Positions 34,651 to 44,136 of a stretch of DNA of 64,000 nucleotides are shown in pieces; within the stretch, counting starts at the first letter, position 1, and every line of letters starts with the position of its first letter. Location: NCBI RefSeq assembly GCF_028767125.1, contig NZ_JAKCWP010000001.1, forward strand, positions 744,001-808,000, written 5' to 3'. The translations under genes were made by a program, and so were the position numbers. This DNA comes from Chelativorans sp. YIM 93263. GTDB taxonomy: Bacteria; Pseudomonadota; Alphaproteobacteria; Rhizobiales; Rhizobiaceae. Below the pieces are notes generated by a model. The model was given only the letters and a program-made list of their open reading frames with translations, was not told the DNA's origin and made no database searches.

Positions 34651-36045
34651 ATGCCCGACATAGCGCCCGTGCTCGATCATCTCGACCGGTCGGTCGACCA
34701 GAGCCTGGAAAGGCTTTTCAAGCTGCTCGAGCTCAAGTCCATTTCCACCGATCCGGCGTATGCCGCCGAATGCCGCAAAACGGCCGAGTGGCTGGTGGAG
34801 GATCTGCGCTCGATCGGCTTTACGGCTGACGTTCGCGAGACTGCCGGGCACCCGATGGTCGTGGCGCATCATGAGGGCGAGGGACCGCATGTCCTCTTCT
34901 ATGGGCACTACGACGTACAGCCCGTCGATCCGCTGGGTCTCTGGGAGGACGATCCCTTCGCGCCGGCGGTGAAGGAAGTCGAGCCCGGACGCAAGGTGAT
35001 CACCGCCCGTGGCGCATCGGACGACAAAGGTCAGCTCATGACCTTCGTCGAGGCCTGCCGCGCGTACAAGGCGGTGCATGGCAAGCTGCCCTGCCGCGTC
35101 AGCATTCTCTTCGAGGGCGAGGAAGAGTCGGGCTCTCCCTCACTCAAGCCCTTCATGGAAGCCAATGCGGAGGAACTGAAAGCGGATTTCGCCCTGGTTT
35201 GCGACACGACCATGTGGGACCGCGAAACCCCGGCTATCTGTGTGGGACTGCGCGGGCTGGTTGGCGAGGAGATCACGGTCAGGGCTGCCGATCGCGACCT
35301 CCACTCCGGCTTTTTCGGCGGCGTGGCGGCCAACCCGATCCGCATCCTCGCAAAAGCCTTGGGCGAGATGCATGACGAGAACGGGCGCGTCACCATTCCC
35401 GGCTTCTACGACGGTGTCGAGGAGACGCCCGATGACGTTCTGAAAATCTGGGAGGGGCTCGGCCAGTCGGCCAAGGACATGCTAGGCCCCATCGGCCTGT
35501 CCGAACCCTCGGGCGAGAAGGACCGCTCGGTGCTGGAACTCGTCTGGGCACGCCCGACGGTGGAGTTCAACGGGATTCACGGCGGTTATACGGGCGAGGG
35601 GTTCAAGACGGTGATCGCGGCGGAAGCCTCCGCCAAGGTCTCCTGCCGGCTGGTGCACAAACAGGATCCGGAGAAAATCCGTGAGGCGCTGCGCGCGTTC
35701 GTTCGCGAGCGCGTTCCGGCCGACTGCGAAGTCACATTCTCCCCCCATGGCGGCTCGCCGGCGATCCAGCTCTCTTACGATTCGCCGATGGTCACGAAGG
35801 CTCAGGCCGCGCTTTCGGAAGAATGGCAGAAGCCGGCCGTCAGCATTGCCATGGGCGGCTCGATTCCCATCGTGGGCGATTTCCAGCGCACGCTCGGTAT
35901 GGACTCCCTGCTGGTGGGCTTCGGCCTGCCGGATGACCGGATCCATTCCCCGAACGAGAAATACGAGCTCAGCTCCTTTACGAAGGGGCAGCGTTCCTGG
36001 GCGCGTATCCTGGACGCCCTGGCAACAACGGAGCAGGCGGCATGA
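34651..36045 (+). CDS. M20 family dipeptidase
   Basis: 464 aa zinc metallopeptidase: LFYGHYDVQPVDP with the first metal His and Asp, GASDDKGQLM with the bridging Asp, and EGEEESGSPS with the catalytic Glu pair. A dimerisation (lid) domain lies in the middle (residues about 200-370), with NGIHGGYTGEGFKTVI. It resembles the CNDP/PepV-type dipeptidases. AAGGAG precedes the ATG at 34651. The stop overlaps the rnd start by 4 bp. Confidence 0.9.
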   Translation: MPDIAPVLDHLDRSVDQSLERLFKLLELKSISTDPAYAAECRKTAEWLVEDLRSIGFTADVRETAGHPMVVAHHEGEGPHVLFYGHYDVQPVDPLGLWEDDPFAPAVKEVEPGRKVITARGASDDKGQLMTFVEACRAYKAVHGKLPCRVSILFEGEEESGSPSLKPFMEANAEELKADFALVCDTTMWDRETPAICVGLRGLVGEEITVRAADRDLHSGFFGGVAANPIRILAKALGEMHDENGRVTIPGFYDGVEETPDDVLKIWEGLGQSAKDMLGPIGLSEPSGEKDRSVLELVWARPTVEFNGIHGGYTGEGFKTVIAAEASAKVSCRLVHKQDPEKIREALRAFVRERVPADCEVTFSPHGGSPAIQLSYDSPMVTKAQAALSEEWQKPAVSIAMGGSIPIVGDFQRTLGMDSLLVGFGLPDDRIHSPNEKYELSSFTKGQRSWARILDALATTEQAA

Positions 36046-36659
36046 CGATCCGGTTTCACCAATACGACCTGCCCGATCTTGCCCATTACGACGTCGAAGC
36101 GGTCGCCGTGGACACGGAGACGCTGGGTCTAAAGCCCCACCGCGACCGGCTTTGCGTGGTGCAGCTTTCCCCGGGCGATGGAACGGCGGATGTGGTGCAG
36201 ATCGCGCGCGGGCAGAAGGAGGCGCCGAACCTGACCGCGCTTCTGGCCAATCGAGGGATCACGAAGCTGTTTCACTACGCCCGCTTCGACATTGCCGTGC
36301 TTTATCAAGCATTCGGCATCATGGCGGAGCCGCTCTTCTGCACCAAGATCGCCTCGCGCCTGACGCGCACCTACACGGACCGGCATGGGCTCAAGGATCT
36401 ATGCAACGAGCTTTTGGGCGTCGGCATTTCCAAGGCCCAGCAGTCTTCCGACTGGGCGGCGGATCAGCTTTCGCCGGAGCAGCTCGAATACGCCGCCTCC
36501 GACGTGCTTTATCTGCATAGGATCCGTGACGTGCTGCGCGAGCGGCTGCGGCGCGAGGAGCGCATGCGCGAGGCCGAGGCCTGTTTCGAGTTCCTGCCGA
36601 CTCGCGCCAGGCTCGACCTCATGGGCTGGGAGTCGGAGGATATCTTCGCTCACAGTTGA
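36042..36659 (+). CDS. rnd: Ribonuclease D-like 3'-5' exonuclease (single domain)
   Basis: 205 aa, only the DEDDy exonuclease domain: Exo I VAVDTETLGLKPHRD, Exo II FHYARFDIAVLY, Exo III YAASDVLYLHRIRD with the tyrosine. The HRDC domains of ~370-aa RNase D are missing, as in a common short alphaproteobacterial form. It trims tRNA or other structured RNAs. Translation is coupled to the M20 gene. Confidence 0.9.
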   Translation: MTIRFHQYDLPDLAHYDVEAVAVDTETLGLKPHRDRLCVVQLSPGDGTADVVQIARGQKEAPNLTALLANRGITKLFHYARFDIAVLYQAFGIMAEPLFCTKIASRLTRTYTDRHGLKDLCNELLGVGISKAQQSSDWAADQLSPEQLEYAASDVLYLHRIRDVLRERLRREERMREAEACFEFLPTRARLDLMGWESEDIFAHS

Positions 36660-36675
36660 TTGACCTTAGGGTCAA
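36660..36675. repeat. Inverted repeat upstream of the PBP1A gene
   Basis: TTGACC-TTAG-GGTCAA, perfect 6-bp arms, directly after the rnd stop and 81 bp before the PBP1A start. It may be a weak terminator or an operator; no T run follows. Confidence 0.3.
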
Positions 36676-36755
36676 ACGCCCTTAACGGCCCCTTAAACCG
36701 TGCCGATTAGCGTGCGGTCTGCACGGTCCTGCTTTCAGCCGGGCGCGGGGATGGA

Positions 36756-38891
36756 TTGGGGAACATGGCCAGGGCCAAACGAAAAAGGCGGATAGAGCCG
36801 ACTTTCGATGCGCCGGCATCCCGCCGGAGCAAAGGCTCGCTGTCCGTTAGCAAATCCGACCGAATCTTGCCGCCGTCCGGGCGCGGCAAAGCCAGCAAGA
36901 GCCGGGGAAAGCCGCGCAAGCGCCGGGCGAGCCGGGCACGAAGGAGCGGGCTGAGCCGCCTCTTTCGGGGGCTGGTGTACTGGTCACTGGTGCTTGCCCT
37001 GTGGGCCGGAATCGCCGGGGTGGGGATCGCCGCCTATTACGGCGCGCAGATGCCCAGCGCCACCACCTGGGCCATTCCCGACCGCCCGCCTAACGTGAAG
37101 ATCCTGTCCGCCGACGGCCGCCTTCTCGCCAATCGCGGCATGACGGGCGGCGAGGCAGTCGGGCTCCACGAGGTGTCATCTTACGTCCCGCAGGCCGTCA
37201 TCGCCATCGAGGATCGGCGCTTCTATGACCATTGGGGCATGGACCCGCTGGGTTTGGCGCGAGCCGTGGTCGAAAACGCCATGCAGGGAAGGCTCGCCCA
37301 GGGCGGCTCCACGATCACCCAGCAACTGGCGAAAAACCTGTTTCTGAGCTCCGAACGCACGATCGAGCGCAAGGTGCAGGAGCTGTTGTTGGCCTTCTGG
37401 CTGGAGCAGAAATACACCAAGGACCAGATCCTGGAGATGTATCTCAACCGCGTCTATTTCGGCTCCGGTGCCTATGGTGTGGAAGCGGCCGCACGACGGT
37501 ACTTCAATAAGTCCGCCCGCGACGTTAATCTGGCCGAAGCCGCGCTCCTCGCGGGCCTTCTCAAGGCACCCTCCCGCCTTTCCCCGGCCCGGGACCCGAA
37601 TGCGGCGGAAGAGCGCGCGCAGCTTGTACTGACCGCCATGCGCGAGGAAGGGATGATCGGCGACAGCGAGCTGACCGCGGCAATGAGCGCGCCGGCCACA
37701 CGCGCGCCGTCCTTCTGGACCGGCGCCGAACACTATGTCGCCGACCTGGTGATGGAGGAGTTGCCCGACCTGGTCGGCAACATCGAAAAGGACGTGATCG
37801 TACACACCACGATCGATCTCGACCTGCAGAAGCAGGCGGAGAAAACAATCCGCCATGTGATTGACGAAAAAGGCCAGGATCTGCAGGTGTCGCAGGGTGC
37901 GCTGGTCTCGATCGACCGCGCGGGCGCCATCCGCGCGCTGGTCGGCGGTTACGACTATGCAAGCAGTCAGTTCGACCGCGCCACCGAGGCACGCCGCCAG
38001 CCGGGCTCGGCCTTCAAGCCGTTTCTCTACATGGCTGCGCTCGAGCAGGGTCGCACGCCACTGAGCGTGCGCAACGATGCTCCGGTGCGGATCGGAAACT
38101 GGTCGCCGGGCAATTACAGGGACAAGTATCACGGCCAGGTGACGCTCTCGGAGGCGCTGGCGCGCTCCCTCAATTCGGTCGCGGCGCAGCTCGTCATGGA
38201 AGTCGGCCCGAAACGCGTGGTGGAAGTCGCGCACCGGATGGGGATCGATTCCACGCTCAAGGCGAACGCCTCGATTGCCCTGGGTACGTCCGAGGTCACA
38301 CCGCTGGAGCTGACGGCTGCGTATGTACCGTTTGCAAATGGCGGATATAGACCGGAGGTCCATGTCATCGGCCGTGTCACGACGGCTGCGGGCGATCCGC
38401 TTTATACCTTCCAGCAACAGCAGCTCCCTCGGGTGGCAAGTCCGGAGATCGTCGGCATGATGAACGCGATGATGGCCGAGACCTTAGAGCTGGGCTCGGG
38501 CCGCGCGGCTGCTTTCGAACGGCCTGCGGCCGGAAAAACAGGCACCACGCAGCGCTCTCGCGACGCCTGGTTCGTCGGTTACACGGCCAATCTCGTCACC
38601 GGTGTGTGGGTGGGCAACGACGACGGTTCGGTAACGAAGGCGACCGGCGGCAGTGTTCCCGCCGCGGCCTGGCGGGAATTCATGGCGGCGGCGCACGAGG
38701 GCGTTCCGGTTGCCGCCCTGCCGGGCAACTGGAATCCCCTCGGTCCGGAGCGGCCGCCGCGTGCCGTTGCTGGCAGCACAACGAGGGGAGTTACTCAAGC
38801 TGCCAACCGAAGGCCGGTTCCACCGACCGCAGTGGGTGGTGACCGCCGTGAGGGCGGCCTTTCCATTCTCGACATCATTCTGGGCAATTGA
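36756..38891 (+). CDS. Penicillin-binding protein 1A (transglycosylase/transpeptidase)
   Basis: 711 aa class A PBP. A very basic cytoplasmic tail (residues 1-68) is followed by one membrane helix (about 70-92). The GT51 domain has EDRRFYDHWG, GGSTITQQLAKNLF and DQILEMYLNRVYFG. The transpeptidase domain has SAFK (about residue 418), SLN (about 470) and KTGTTQRSRDAWFVGYT (about 594). It polymerises and crosslinks peptidoglycan. The C terminus (about 650-711) is Pro/Arg-rich and probably disordered. It could equally be labelled PBP1C-like; the domain set favours 1A. Confidence 0.93.
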   Translation: MGNMARAKRKRRIEPTFDAPASRRSKGSLSVSKSDRILPPSGRGKASKSRGKPRKRRASRARRSGLSRLFRGLVYWSLVLALWAGIAGVGIAAYYGAQMPSATTWAIPDRPPNVKILSADGRLLANRGMTGGEAVGLHEVSSYVPQAVIAIEDRRFYDHWGMDPLGLARAVVENAMQGRLAQGGSTITQQLAKNLFLSSERTIERKVQELLLAFWLEQKYTKDQILEMYLNRVYFGSGAYGVEAAARRYFNKSARDVNLAEAALLAGLLKAPSRLSPARDPNAAEERAQLVLTAMREEGMIGDSELTAAMSAPATRAPSFWTGAEHYVADLVMEELPDLVGNIEKDVIVHTTIDLDLQKQAEKTIRHVIDEKGQDLQVSQGALVSIDRAGAIRALVGGYDYASSQFDRATEARRQPGSAFKPFLYMAALEQGRTPLSVRNDAPVRIGNWSPGNYRDKYHGQVTLSEALARSLNSVAAQLVMEVGPKRVVEVAHRMGIDSTLKANASIALGTSEVTPLELTAAYVPFANGGYRPEVHVIGRVTTAAGDPLYTFQQQQLPRVASPEIVGMMNAMMAETLELGSGRAAAFERPAAGKTGTTQRSRDAWFVGYTANLVTGVWVGNDDGSVTKATGGSVPAAAWREFMAAAHEGVPVAALPGNWNPLGPERPPRAVAGSTTRGVTQAANRRPVPPTAVGGDRREGGLSILDIILGN

Positions 38892-38965
38892 GCGCGCCCG
38901 AGATAAGCCTCTCGCATTCCCGGTCTACAGCTACTAAATAGGCGTGACTGGACGGAGGACGCGCT

Positions 38966-39715
38966 GTGAGCGAAGTCGACGAAAGAAAAACCCTTGTGCT
39001 GACGGGGGCGAGCCGTGGCATTGGCCACGCGACGGTCAAGCGCTTTTCACGGGAAAACTGGCGGGTCATCACCTGTTCACGGCACCCCTTCGCGGAGGAT
39101 TGTCCGTGGCCGGCCGGCCCGGAGGATCACATCCAGCTCGATCTCTCCGACCAGGAAGGGGTGGGCATTGCCATCGGCGAGATCCGCCACCGCCTCACCG
39201 CGAATGGCGGACGGCTCGATGCGCTCGTCAACAATGCCGCGATTTCGCCGAAGCTCGACGACGGCAGCCGCATGAATTCCATCGACACGCCGATGCATGT
39301 CTGGCGTGATGTCTTCCAGGTCAATTTCTTCGCGCCCATCATGCTTGCGCGCGGTCTGTTCAAGGAGCTTGGCACCGCGACGGGCTCCATCGTCAATGTG
39401 ACCTCCATCGTCGGCAGCCGCGTTCACCCATTCGCCGGAACGGCTTATGCGACCTCGAAAGCAGCACTGGCGGCATTGACGCGCGAGATGGCGGCCGACT
39501 TCGGCCCGCACGGAATTCGTGTCAACGCTATTGCGCCGGGCGAGATCGAGACTTCAATCCTTTCGCCGGGTACGGACAAGCTCGTGGAATCGATCCCGCT
39601 TCGCCGTCTTGGCCAGACGGCGGAAGTTGCCGACACGATCTTCTTTCTCTGTTCGGGGCAGGCGTCTTACGTGTCGGGAGGCGAAATCCACATCAATGGC
39701 GGGCAACACGTTTAA
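38966..39715 (+). CDS. SDR family oxidoreductase
   Basis: 249 aa classical short-chain dehydrogenase: cofactor motif TGASRGIGHA, NNAAIS, catalytic Ser in VTSIVGS, and YATSK (YxxxK). The C-terminal VSGGEIHINGGQHV is typical. Substrate unknown. The start is GTG 38966, with GGAGGACG upstream. It is convergent with the SH3 gene across 18 bp. Confidence 0.9.
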   Translation: MSEVDERKTLVLTGASRGIGHATVKRFSRENWRVITCSRHPFAEDCPWPAGPEDHIQLDLSDQEGVGIAIGEIRHRLTANGGRLDALVNNAAISPKLDDGSRMNSIDTPMHVWRDVFQVNFFAPIMLARGLFKELGTATGSIVNVTSIVGSRVHPFAGTAYATSKAALAALTREMAADFGPHGIRVNAIAPGEIETSILSPGTDKLVESIPLRRLGQTAEVADTIFFLCSGQASYVSGGEIHINGGQHV

Positions 39716-39733
39716 TATAAGAGTTGCTGCAGC

Positions 39734-40297
39734 TCAGTCCTCGACCGTTTCGCCAGGATAAACACCCCAGATCGAGGATTGCACGATCCAGCCCGTCGTT
39801 TCGCCGAAGCGCATGCGGCACCACTGACCGTCGCATTGGGTAACTTCGCCGATTGCGCCGGGATCGACCTGGGCGACAACGCGGGCCCCCTCACTGGCTG
39901 AGCGCAGCAGGGGCAGGGATGTCGAATCTGCATCGAACCAGGGCGCGACGACGCCTGTGCGGCGGCCCGAAAGCAGCGTGTGGTGAATCCATCCCTCTTC
40001 GCCCTCCGCGTCTCGCACCCGGCGCCAGTTGTCATACTCCTGGATGATTTCGAGCGGCAGCCCCGAGCGCACATACATCCACTTGACGGCGTATTTCGTT
40101 CCGGGGCCGACGCGCATGTTGACCCGGCTGGATTTGAGGCTGACGAAACGCGGCAGCGGCAACCCGCTCGGGCCGCGCTGCAAATCGTTGCTCGCGGCTG
40201 CGCTCTCTTGTGCCAGAGCCGGTCGCGCCGGCAGGGAGAATATGGCAGCCAGCAACACAAGAGACAGGATCACACGGAAAAACGCGGACGGCGACAT
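39734..40297 (-). CDS. Secreted SH3 domain-containing protein
   Basis: 187 aa. Signal peptide (FFRVILSLVLLAAIFSLPARPALA) followed by two bacterial SH3 (SH3b) repeats: SSRVNMRVGPGTKYAVKW and GARVVAQVDPGAIGEV (with GWIVQSSIWGVYP). Such proteins bind cell wall peptides or glycans in the periplasm. No catalytic domain. Confidence 0.88.
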   Translation of the reverse strand: MSPSAFFRVILSLVLLAAIFSLPARPALAQESAAASNDLQRGPSGLPLPRFVSLKSSRVNMRVGPGTKYAVKWMYVRSGLPLEIIQEYDNWRRVRDAEGEEGWIHHTLLSGRRTGVVAPWFDADSTSLPLLRSASEGARVVAQVDPGAIGEVTQCDGQWCRMRFGETTGWIVQSSIWGVYPGETVED

Positions 40298-40498
40298 TCA
40301 TCCTCCCCGGAAAAAATGGTGTTTATGGTGTCGGATCACGGTATGTGAACTCTTGCGGCGCATGCCGATGTCTTTTTCTTTGTCTTCGCCGCGCCTGCTT
40401 GGTATCCCTCTCGCGGATTTGGAAGCAGGATGGCTCCGCTTTCGAGTGTGACGGATTTGGGTTAATAGGGGCTCAACGCTGGAAGATATCGGGGCGTC

Positions 40499-41500
40499 AT
40501 GACCGGTCGTAAAAAGCCACTTGTAATTCTCTCGCGCAAGCTGCCCGATCAGGTCGAGACGCGCATGTGCGAGCTATTCGATACCCGGCTGAATGTCGAA
40601 GACCGGCCGATGAGCCGCGCCGATCTCGTTGCCGCGGTGAAGCAGGCGGACGTTCTCGTTCCGACGATCACCGACCGCATCGATGCCGAGTTGATTGCCG
40701 AGGCCGGGCCGCAACTGCGGCTGATTGCGAGTTTCGGCAACGGTGTGGACCACATCGACGTGGCGGCGGCGGCCAAGCGGGGGATCACCACCACCAACAC
40801 GCCCAACGTGCTCAATGAAGACACGGCCGACATGACGATGGCACTGATGTTGGCAGTGCCGCGCCGATTGACGGAGGGAGCCGAAATCCTTCGCCAGGGC
40901 GGCAAATGGGCCGGCTGGTCCCCCACGTGGATGCTGGGGCGGCGCATCTGGGGCAAGCGGCTCGGCATCATCGGTATGGGCCGCATCGGTGCGGCTGTCG
41001 CACGCCGTGCCAAGGCGTTCGGTCTCTCCATCCATTACCACAACCGCCGGCGCGTGGCGCCGATGGTTGAGGACGAGCTGGAGGCGACCTATTGGGATAG
41101 CCTGGACCAGATGCTTGCCCGCATGGACATCATTTCGGTGAACTGTCCGTCCACGCCCGCCACCTTCCATCTCCTGTCAGCGCGACGGTTGGCCTTGATG
41201 CAGCCCTCGGCCTATATAGTGAACACTGCGCGTGGCGATATTGTCGACGAGGACGCGCTGGTCGAGATGATAGAGACCGGAAAGCTCGCCGGCGCTGGAC
41301 TCGACGTGTTCGAGCACGCGCCGGCGGTGAACAAGCGCCTGGTGCGGCTGGCCGGAGAAGGCAAGGTGGTGATCCTGCCCCATATGGGCTCGGCCACCAT
41401 CGAGGGGCGCATCGACATGGGCGAGAAGGTCATCATCAACATCCGCACCTTCTACGACGGTCATCGTCCGCCGGACCGGGTGCTGCCGCGCAACACCTGA
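40499..41500 (+). CDS. 2-hydroxyacid dehydrogenase (glyoxylate/hydroxypyruvate reductase-like)
   Basis: 333 aa D-2-hydroxyacid dehydrogenase. NAD(P)-binding GIIGMGRIGAAVARRA, catalytic Arg in NTARGDIVDE, Glu in LDVFEHAP, and His in LPHMGSAT. Substrate-binding ASFGNGVDHIDV. It probably reduces glyoxylate or hydroxypyruvate. It lies alone on the plus strand, convergent with the HAD hydrolase gene (17 bp). Confidence 0.92.
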   Translation: MTGRKKPLVILSRKLPDQVETRMCELFDTRLNVEDRPMSRADLVAAVKQADVLVPTITDRIDAELIAEAGPQLRLIASFGNGVDHIDVAAAAKRGITTTNTPNVLNEDTADMTMALMLAVPRRLTEGAEILRQGGKWAGWSPTWMLGRRIWGKRLGIIGMGRIGAAVARRAKAFGLSIHYHNRRRVAPMVEDELEATYWDSLDQMLARMDIISVNCPSTPATFHLLSARRLALMQPSAYIVNTARGDIVDEDALVEMIETGKLAGAGLDVFEHAPAVNKRLVRLAGEGKVVILPHMGSATIEGRIDMGEKVIINIRTFYDGHRPPDRVLPRNT

Positions 41501-41517
41501 GGTGGTTGCCGTGATGT

Positions 41518-42222
41518 TCACATAGCACGCCGAATCTCTGCCAGCACACCTTCCAGCTCACCAAGATTTGCGATCTCGCGGAAGCGTGGCGCCTCTGAGG
41601 GGTGCTGTGCGTGCTCAAGGGTCCATGTGAGCTCGTGTGGCACGAAAACACCCCAGCAACCGGCACTGAGCGCCGGCAGCACGTCCGATTTCATCGAATT
41701 GCCGACCATCATGGCGCTCTCCGGTCCCTTGCCATGTTGTGTAAATACCCGCCGGTAGGTCTCCACGGTCTTGTCGCTCACGATTTCCACGGCATCGAAA
41801 AAATCGCCGAGGCCGGATTGAGCCAGCTTTCGCTCCTGGTCGAACAGATCCCCCTTGGTGATGAGTACAAGCCGGTACTCCGGTGCGAGGCGCTTCAGCG
41901 TCTCGGATACGTGGGGCAGCGTCTCGATCGGATGCTGCAGCATCTCGCGCCCGATCTCCATGATACGGGCGATGGCGTGTGTTGAGACCTTGCCCCCCGT
42001 CACGTCGATGGCTGTCTCGATCATGGAAAGGATAAAGCCCTTGATGCCGAAGCCGTAGAGCTGGAGGTTGCGCTTTTCGGCTTCGAGCAGCCGGGCGCTG
42101 ATATCCCGCTGCTCGGCGTGATCGGACAGGATCTCGGTAAAACGCTCCTCCGTCAGGCGGAAGAAGTGCTCATTCTCCCAAAGCGTGTCGTCGGCATCGA
42201 AACCGATGGTAGTAAGCGGCAT
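41518..42222 (-). CDS. HAD family hydrolase
   Basis: 234 aa. Motif I GFDADDTLWENE with both Asp, motif II LITKGD, motif III Lys in SDKTVETYR, motif IV MMVGNSMKSDV. A helical cap lies at residues about 15-95. Phosphatase activity on a small phosphorylated compound is likely; the substrate is unknown. Start 42222 is preferred for AGAGG spacing; GTG 42231 is the alternative. Confidence 0.88.
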   Translation of the reverse strand: MPLTTIGFDADDTLWENEHFFRLTEERFTEILSDHAEQRDISARLLEAEKRNLQLYGFGIKGFILSMIETAIDVTGGKVSTHAIARIMEIGREMLQHPIETLPHVSETLKRLAPEYRLVLITKGDLFDQERKLAQSGLGDFFDAVEIVSDKTVETYRRVFTQHGKGPESAMMVGNSMKSDVLPALSAGCWGVFVPHELTWTLEHAQHPSEAPRFREIANLGELEGVLAEIRRAM

Positions 42223-42297
42223 CACATTCACCCTCTTTGCCGCGCTCGCATAGCGGCTGAAAGCGGTGAAGTCTATGCTTTCGCAGTGTTTCGCCGG

Positions 42298-43101
42298 TCA
42301 GAGATAGGGCAAGCGGCCGAGTGAGGAATAATGCTCGTTCAATTGATCGAGCGCGGCCATGTCGTCTTCACTGAGGGTGAAATCGAATACCTGGATATTT
42401 TCTTCCAGGTGCTGGCGCTGATTGGCTTTCGGAATTGGCACGGTGCCGCGTTGCAAGTTCCAACGGATGAGCACCTGCGCGGGCGATTTTTCGTGTGCCC
42501 GGCCGATCTCCGCCAGCGTCTCATCGCCCAGCCTGCGGGTGCGGGTCAGCGGGCTGTAGGCCTGGATGATGATTCCCTTGTCGTCGTGATGGCGCTTGAG
42601 CTCCATGCTGTGGCCGAACGGGCTCCATTCGACCTGGTTTAGGGCGGGGACCTCTCCGGTGGCTTCGATCAACCGGTCGATCAACTCGGCTGAATAATTG
42701 CTGACGCCGATGTCCCGCGTAAGGCCTTCCTCGCGCGCCCGGATCAGCCCGCGCCAGAGCTCCTCGCCGGCACCGGTGCTCGGCGGGCGGTGAATCAGCA
42801 TGAGGTCCGCATGATCCAAGCCGAGCTCGCCAAGATTCTTTTTCGTCGCCTCATAGGCGTTCTCCGTCTCCTCAACCTTGGTGGCGAGGTAAAAATCCGA
42901 GCGCTGGGCGCTCTTCTTGCGCAGGCCGTCGCCGATCCCCGGCTGGGTGCCGTAATCGCCGGAGGTATCGATCATCGGGTACCCGAGATCCAGGGCAGTA
43001 GCGATGACGTCCGCCGTATTGTCGGTGAGCTGCCACGTGCCCAATCCGAGAACGGGCATTTCACTGCCGGTGTGCAACCGAATGCGGGATGTCAAATCCA
43101 T
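42298..43101 (-). CDS. Aldo/keto reductase (2,5-diketogluconate reductase-like)
   Basis: 267 aa (beta/alpha)8-barrel. Tetrad Asp and Tyr in MIDTSGDYGTQPG, Lys in FYLATKVEE, His in LMLIHRPPS. The NADPH-binding C-terminal part has PIPKANQRQHLEENI. The start at 43101 follows GCAGGAGGC. It lies 75 bp upstream of the HAD gene on the same strand and may be co-transcribed with it. Confidence 0.9.
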   Translation of the reverse strand: MDLTSRIRLHTGSEMPVLGLGTWQLTDNTADVIATALDLGYPMIDTSGDYGTQPGIGDGLRKKSAQRSDFYLATKVEETENAYEATKKNLGELGLDHADLMLIHRPPSTGAGEELWRGLIRAREEGLTRDIGVSNYSAELIDRLIEATGEVPALNQVEWSPFGHSMELKRHHDDKGIIIQAYSPLTRTRRLGDETLAEIGRAHEKSPAQVLIRWNLQRGTVPIPKANQRQHLEENIQVFDFTLSEDDMAALDQLNEHYSSLGRLPYL

Positions 43102-43235
43102 GGAAGTTGCCTCCTGCCGCAGGGAACTTGCCTTCCAACCATGACTGCAGTGCGATGTTCCCGCCGACGCAATGGCCATCGTCCGGCCCGGAAAGGACGC
43201 CGGGTCCGTATGGAACTATGCTGAGGGTTGAAGAA

Positions 43236-43311
43236 TGGTGCCGCTTGTCAGACTCGAACTGACGACCTCCGCATTACGAATGCGATGCTCTACCAACTGA
43301 GCTAAAGCGGC
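43236..43311 (-). tRNA. tRNA-Thr (anticodon CGU)
   Basis: Minus strand cloverleaf: acceptor GCCGCTT / AAGCGGC, D-arm GCTCAGTTGGTAGAGC, anticodon stem TCGCA / TGCGG around the loop TTCGTAA (anticodon CGT in DNA, reading ACG), T-arm with GTTCGAGTC, and an encoded CCA. 76 nt including CCA. It lies between the aldo/keto reductase and coxS genes. Confidence 0.95.
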
Positions 43312-43369
43312 CAGCAGCCGGAAAATTCCGGCGCCCTGATCGGTTCGCCTGATACTCGCATCGCGCGCG

Positions 43370-43385
43370 AAGATCAAGTGATCTT
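43370..43385. promoter_or_regulatory. Palindrome upstream of coxS
   Basis: AAGATCA-AG-TGATCTT, perfect 7-bp arms, 140 bp upstream of the coxS start and 58 bp beyond the tRNA 5' end. A candidate operator for the coxSLM operon; the binding protein is unknown. Confidence 0.35.
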
Positions 43386-43524
43386 GCGCATTCTCGTCCA
43401 TTGAAATTCGGCCTCGCCAAACGGATGATGGACTCTGGCGCATGCTGGGTTAATCTGTGCGCACACCCCGTCGCGCATCAAGCGACGGACGGACCATGAC
43501 AATACGCGAATGAGGAGGGCCCCC

Positions 43525-44013
43525 ATGGCAGAGATTTCAATGGTTGTAAACGGCCGGAACGTCTCGGGGACGGCGGATGATCGAACCTTGCTGGTCCATT
43601 TCCTGCGGGAAAATCTGGAACTGACCGGCACGCATGTCGGCTGCGACACGTCGCAATGCGGAGCCTGTGTCGTGCATCTCGACGGCAAGGCGGTGAAGTC
43701 CTGCACCATGCTGGCGGCCCAGGCCTCCGGCAGTGAAGTGCAGACCATCGAGGGGCTGGCCGGAGATGGCGAGCTGCATCCGGTCCAGGCGGCCTTCAAG
43801 GAGCACCACGGGCTCCAGTGCGGCTTCTGCACCCCCGGCATGATCATGGCTGCGGTCGATATGATCAACCGCCATCCGGAAGGCCTTGACGAGAAGACCG
43901 TTCGCGCCGAGCTGGAAGGCAATATCTGCCGCTGCACCGGATACCATAACATCGTCAAAGCCGTCTTGGCGGCATCCGAGACGATGAGCGGAAAGGCGGC
44001 GAGGGCCGCTTAA
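43525..44013 (+). CDS. coxS: Aerobic CO dehydrogenase-type small subunit (2Fe-2S)
   Basis: 162 aa with two 2Fe-2S clusters: plant-type [13 protein letters not shown] with a following C in KSCTML, and the helical-domain CGFCTPGM plus CRCTGY. It passes electrons from the Mo site to FAD. The ATG at 43525 has GAGGAGGG upstream. First gene of coxS-coxL-coxM, the order of form II (putative CODH) operons; real substrate uncertain. Confidence 0.93.
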   Translation: MAEISMVVNGRNVSGTADDRTLLVHFLRENLELTGTHVGCDTSQCGACVVHLDGKAVKSCTMLAAQASGSEVQTIEGLAGDGELHPVQAAFKEHHGLQCGFCTPGMIMAAVDMINRHPEGLDEKTVRAELEGNICRCTGYHNIVKAVLAASETMSGKAARAA

Positions 44014-44120
44014 AGGGAGTAGGCAACTAGGGCAGGGTAGTAAGGAAGTACGGTGGTGAGGCACAGCGACGAACGAGCGGGCTGATCTCGTACCTTGCTG
44101 CCATATTGCTCGTTGCCCGC
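44014..44120. repeat. Imperfect palindrome in the coxS-coxL gap
   Basis: Begins AGGGAGTAGGCAAC and ends GTTGCCCGC, with partly complementary arms of about 30 nt (GGCAAC...AAGG...TACG). It fills nearly the whole 123-bp gap. The sequence style (AGRGAGTAG) recurs in the coxL-coxM gap at 46491-46559. Confidence 0.55.
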
Positions 44121-44136
44121 ATATCGGGAGGAATTC

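Noticed and set aside
43216-43443. 75-aa reading frame with AALAQLVEHRIRNAEVVSSSLT
   Set aside because: It is the tRNA-Thr gene translated in the wrong sense, a well-known false protein.
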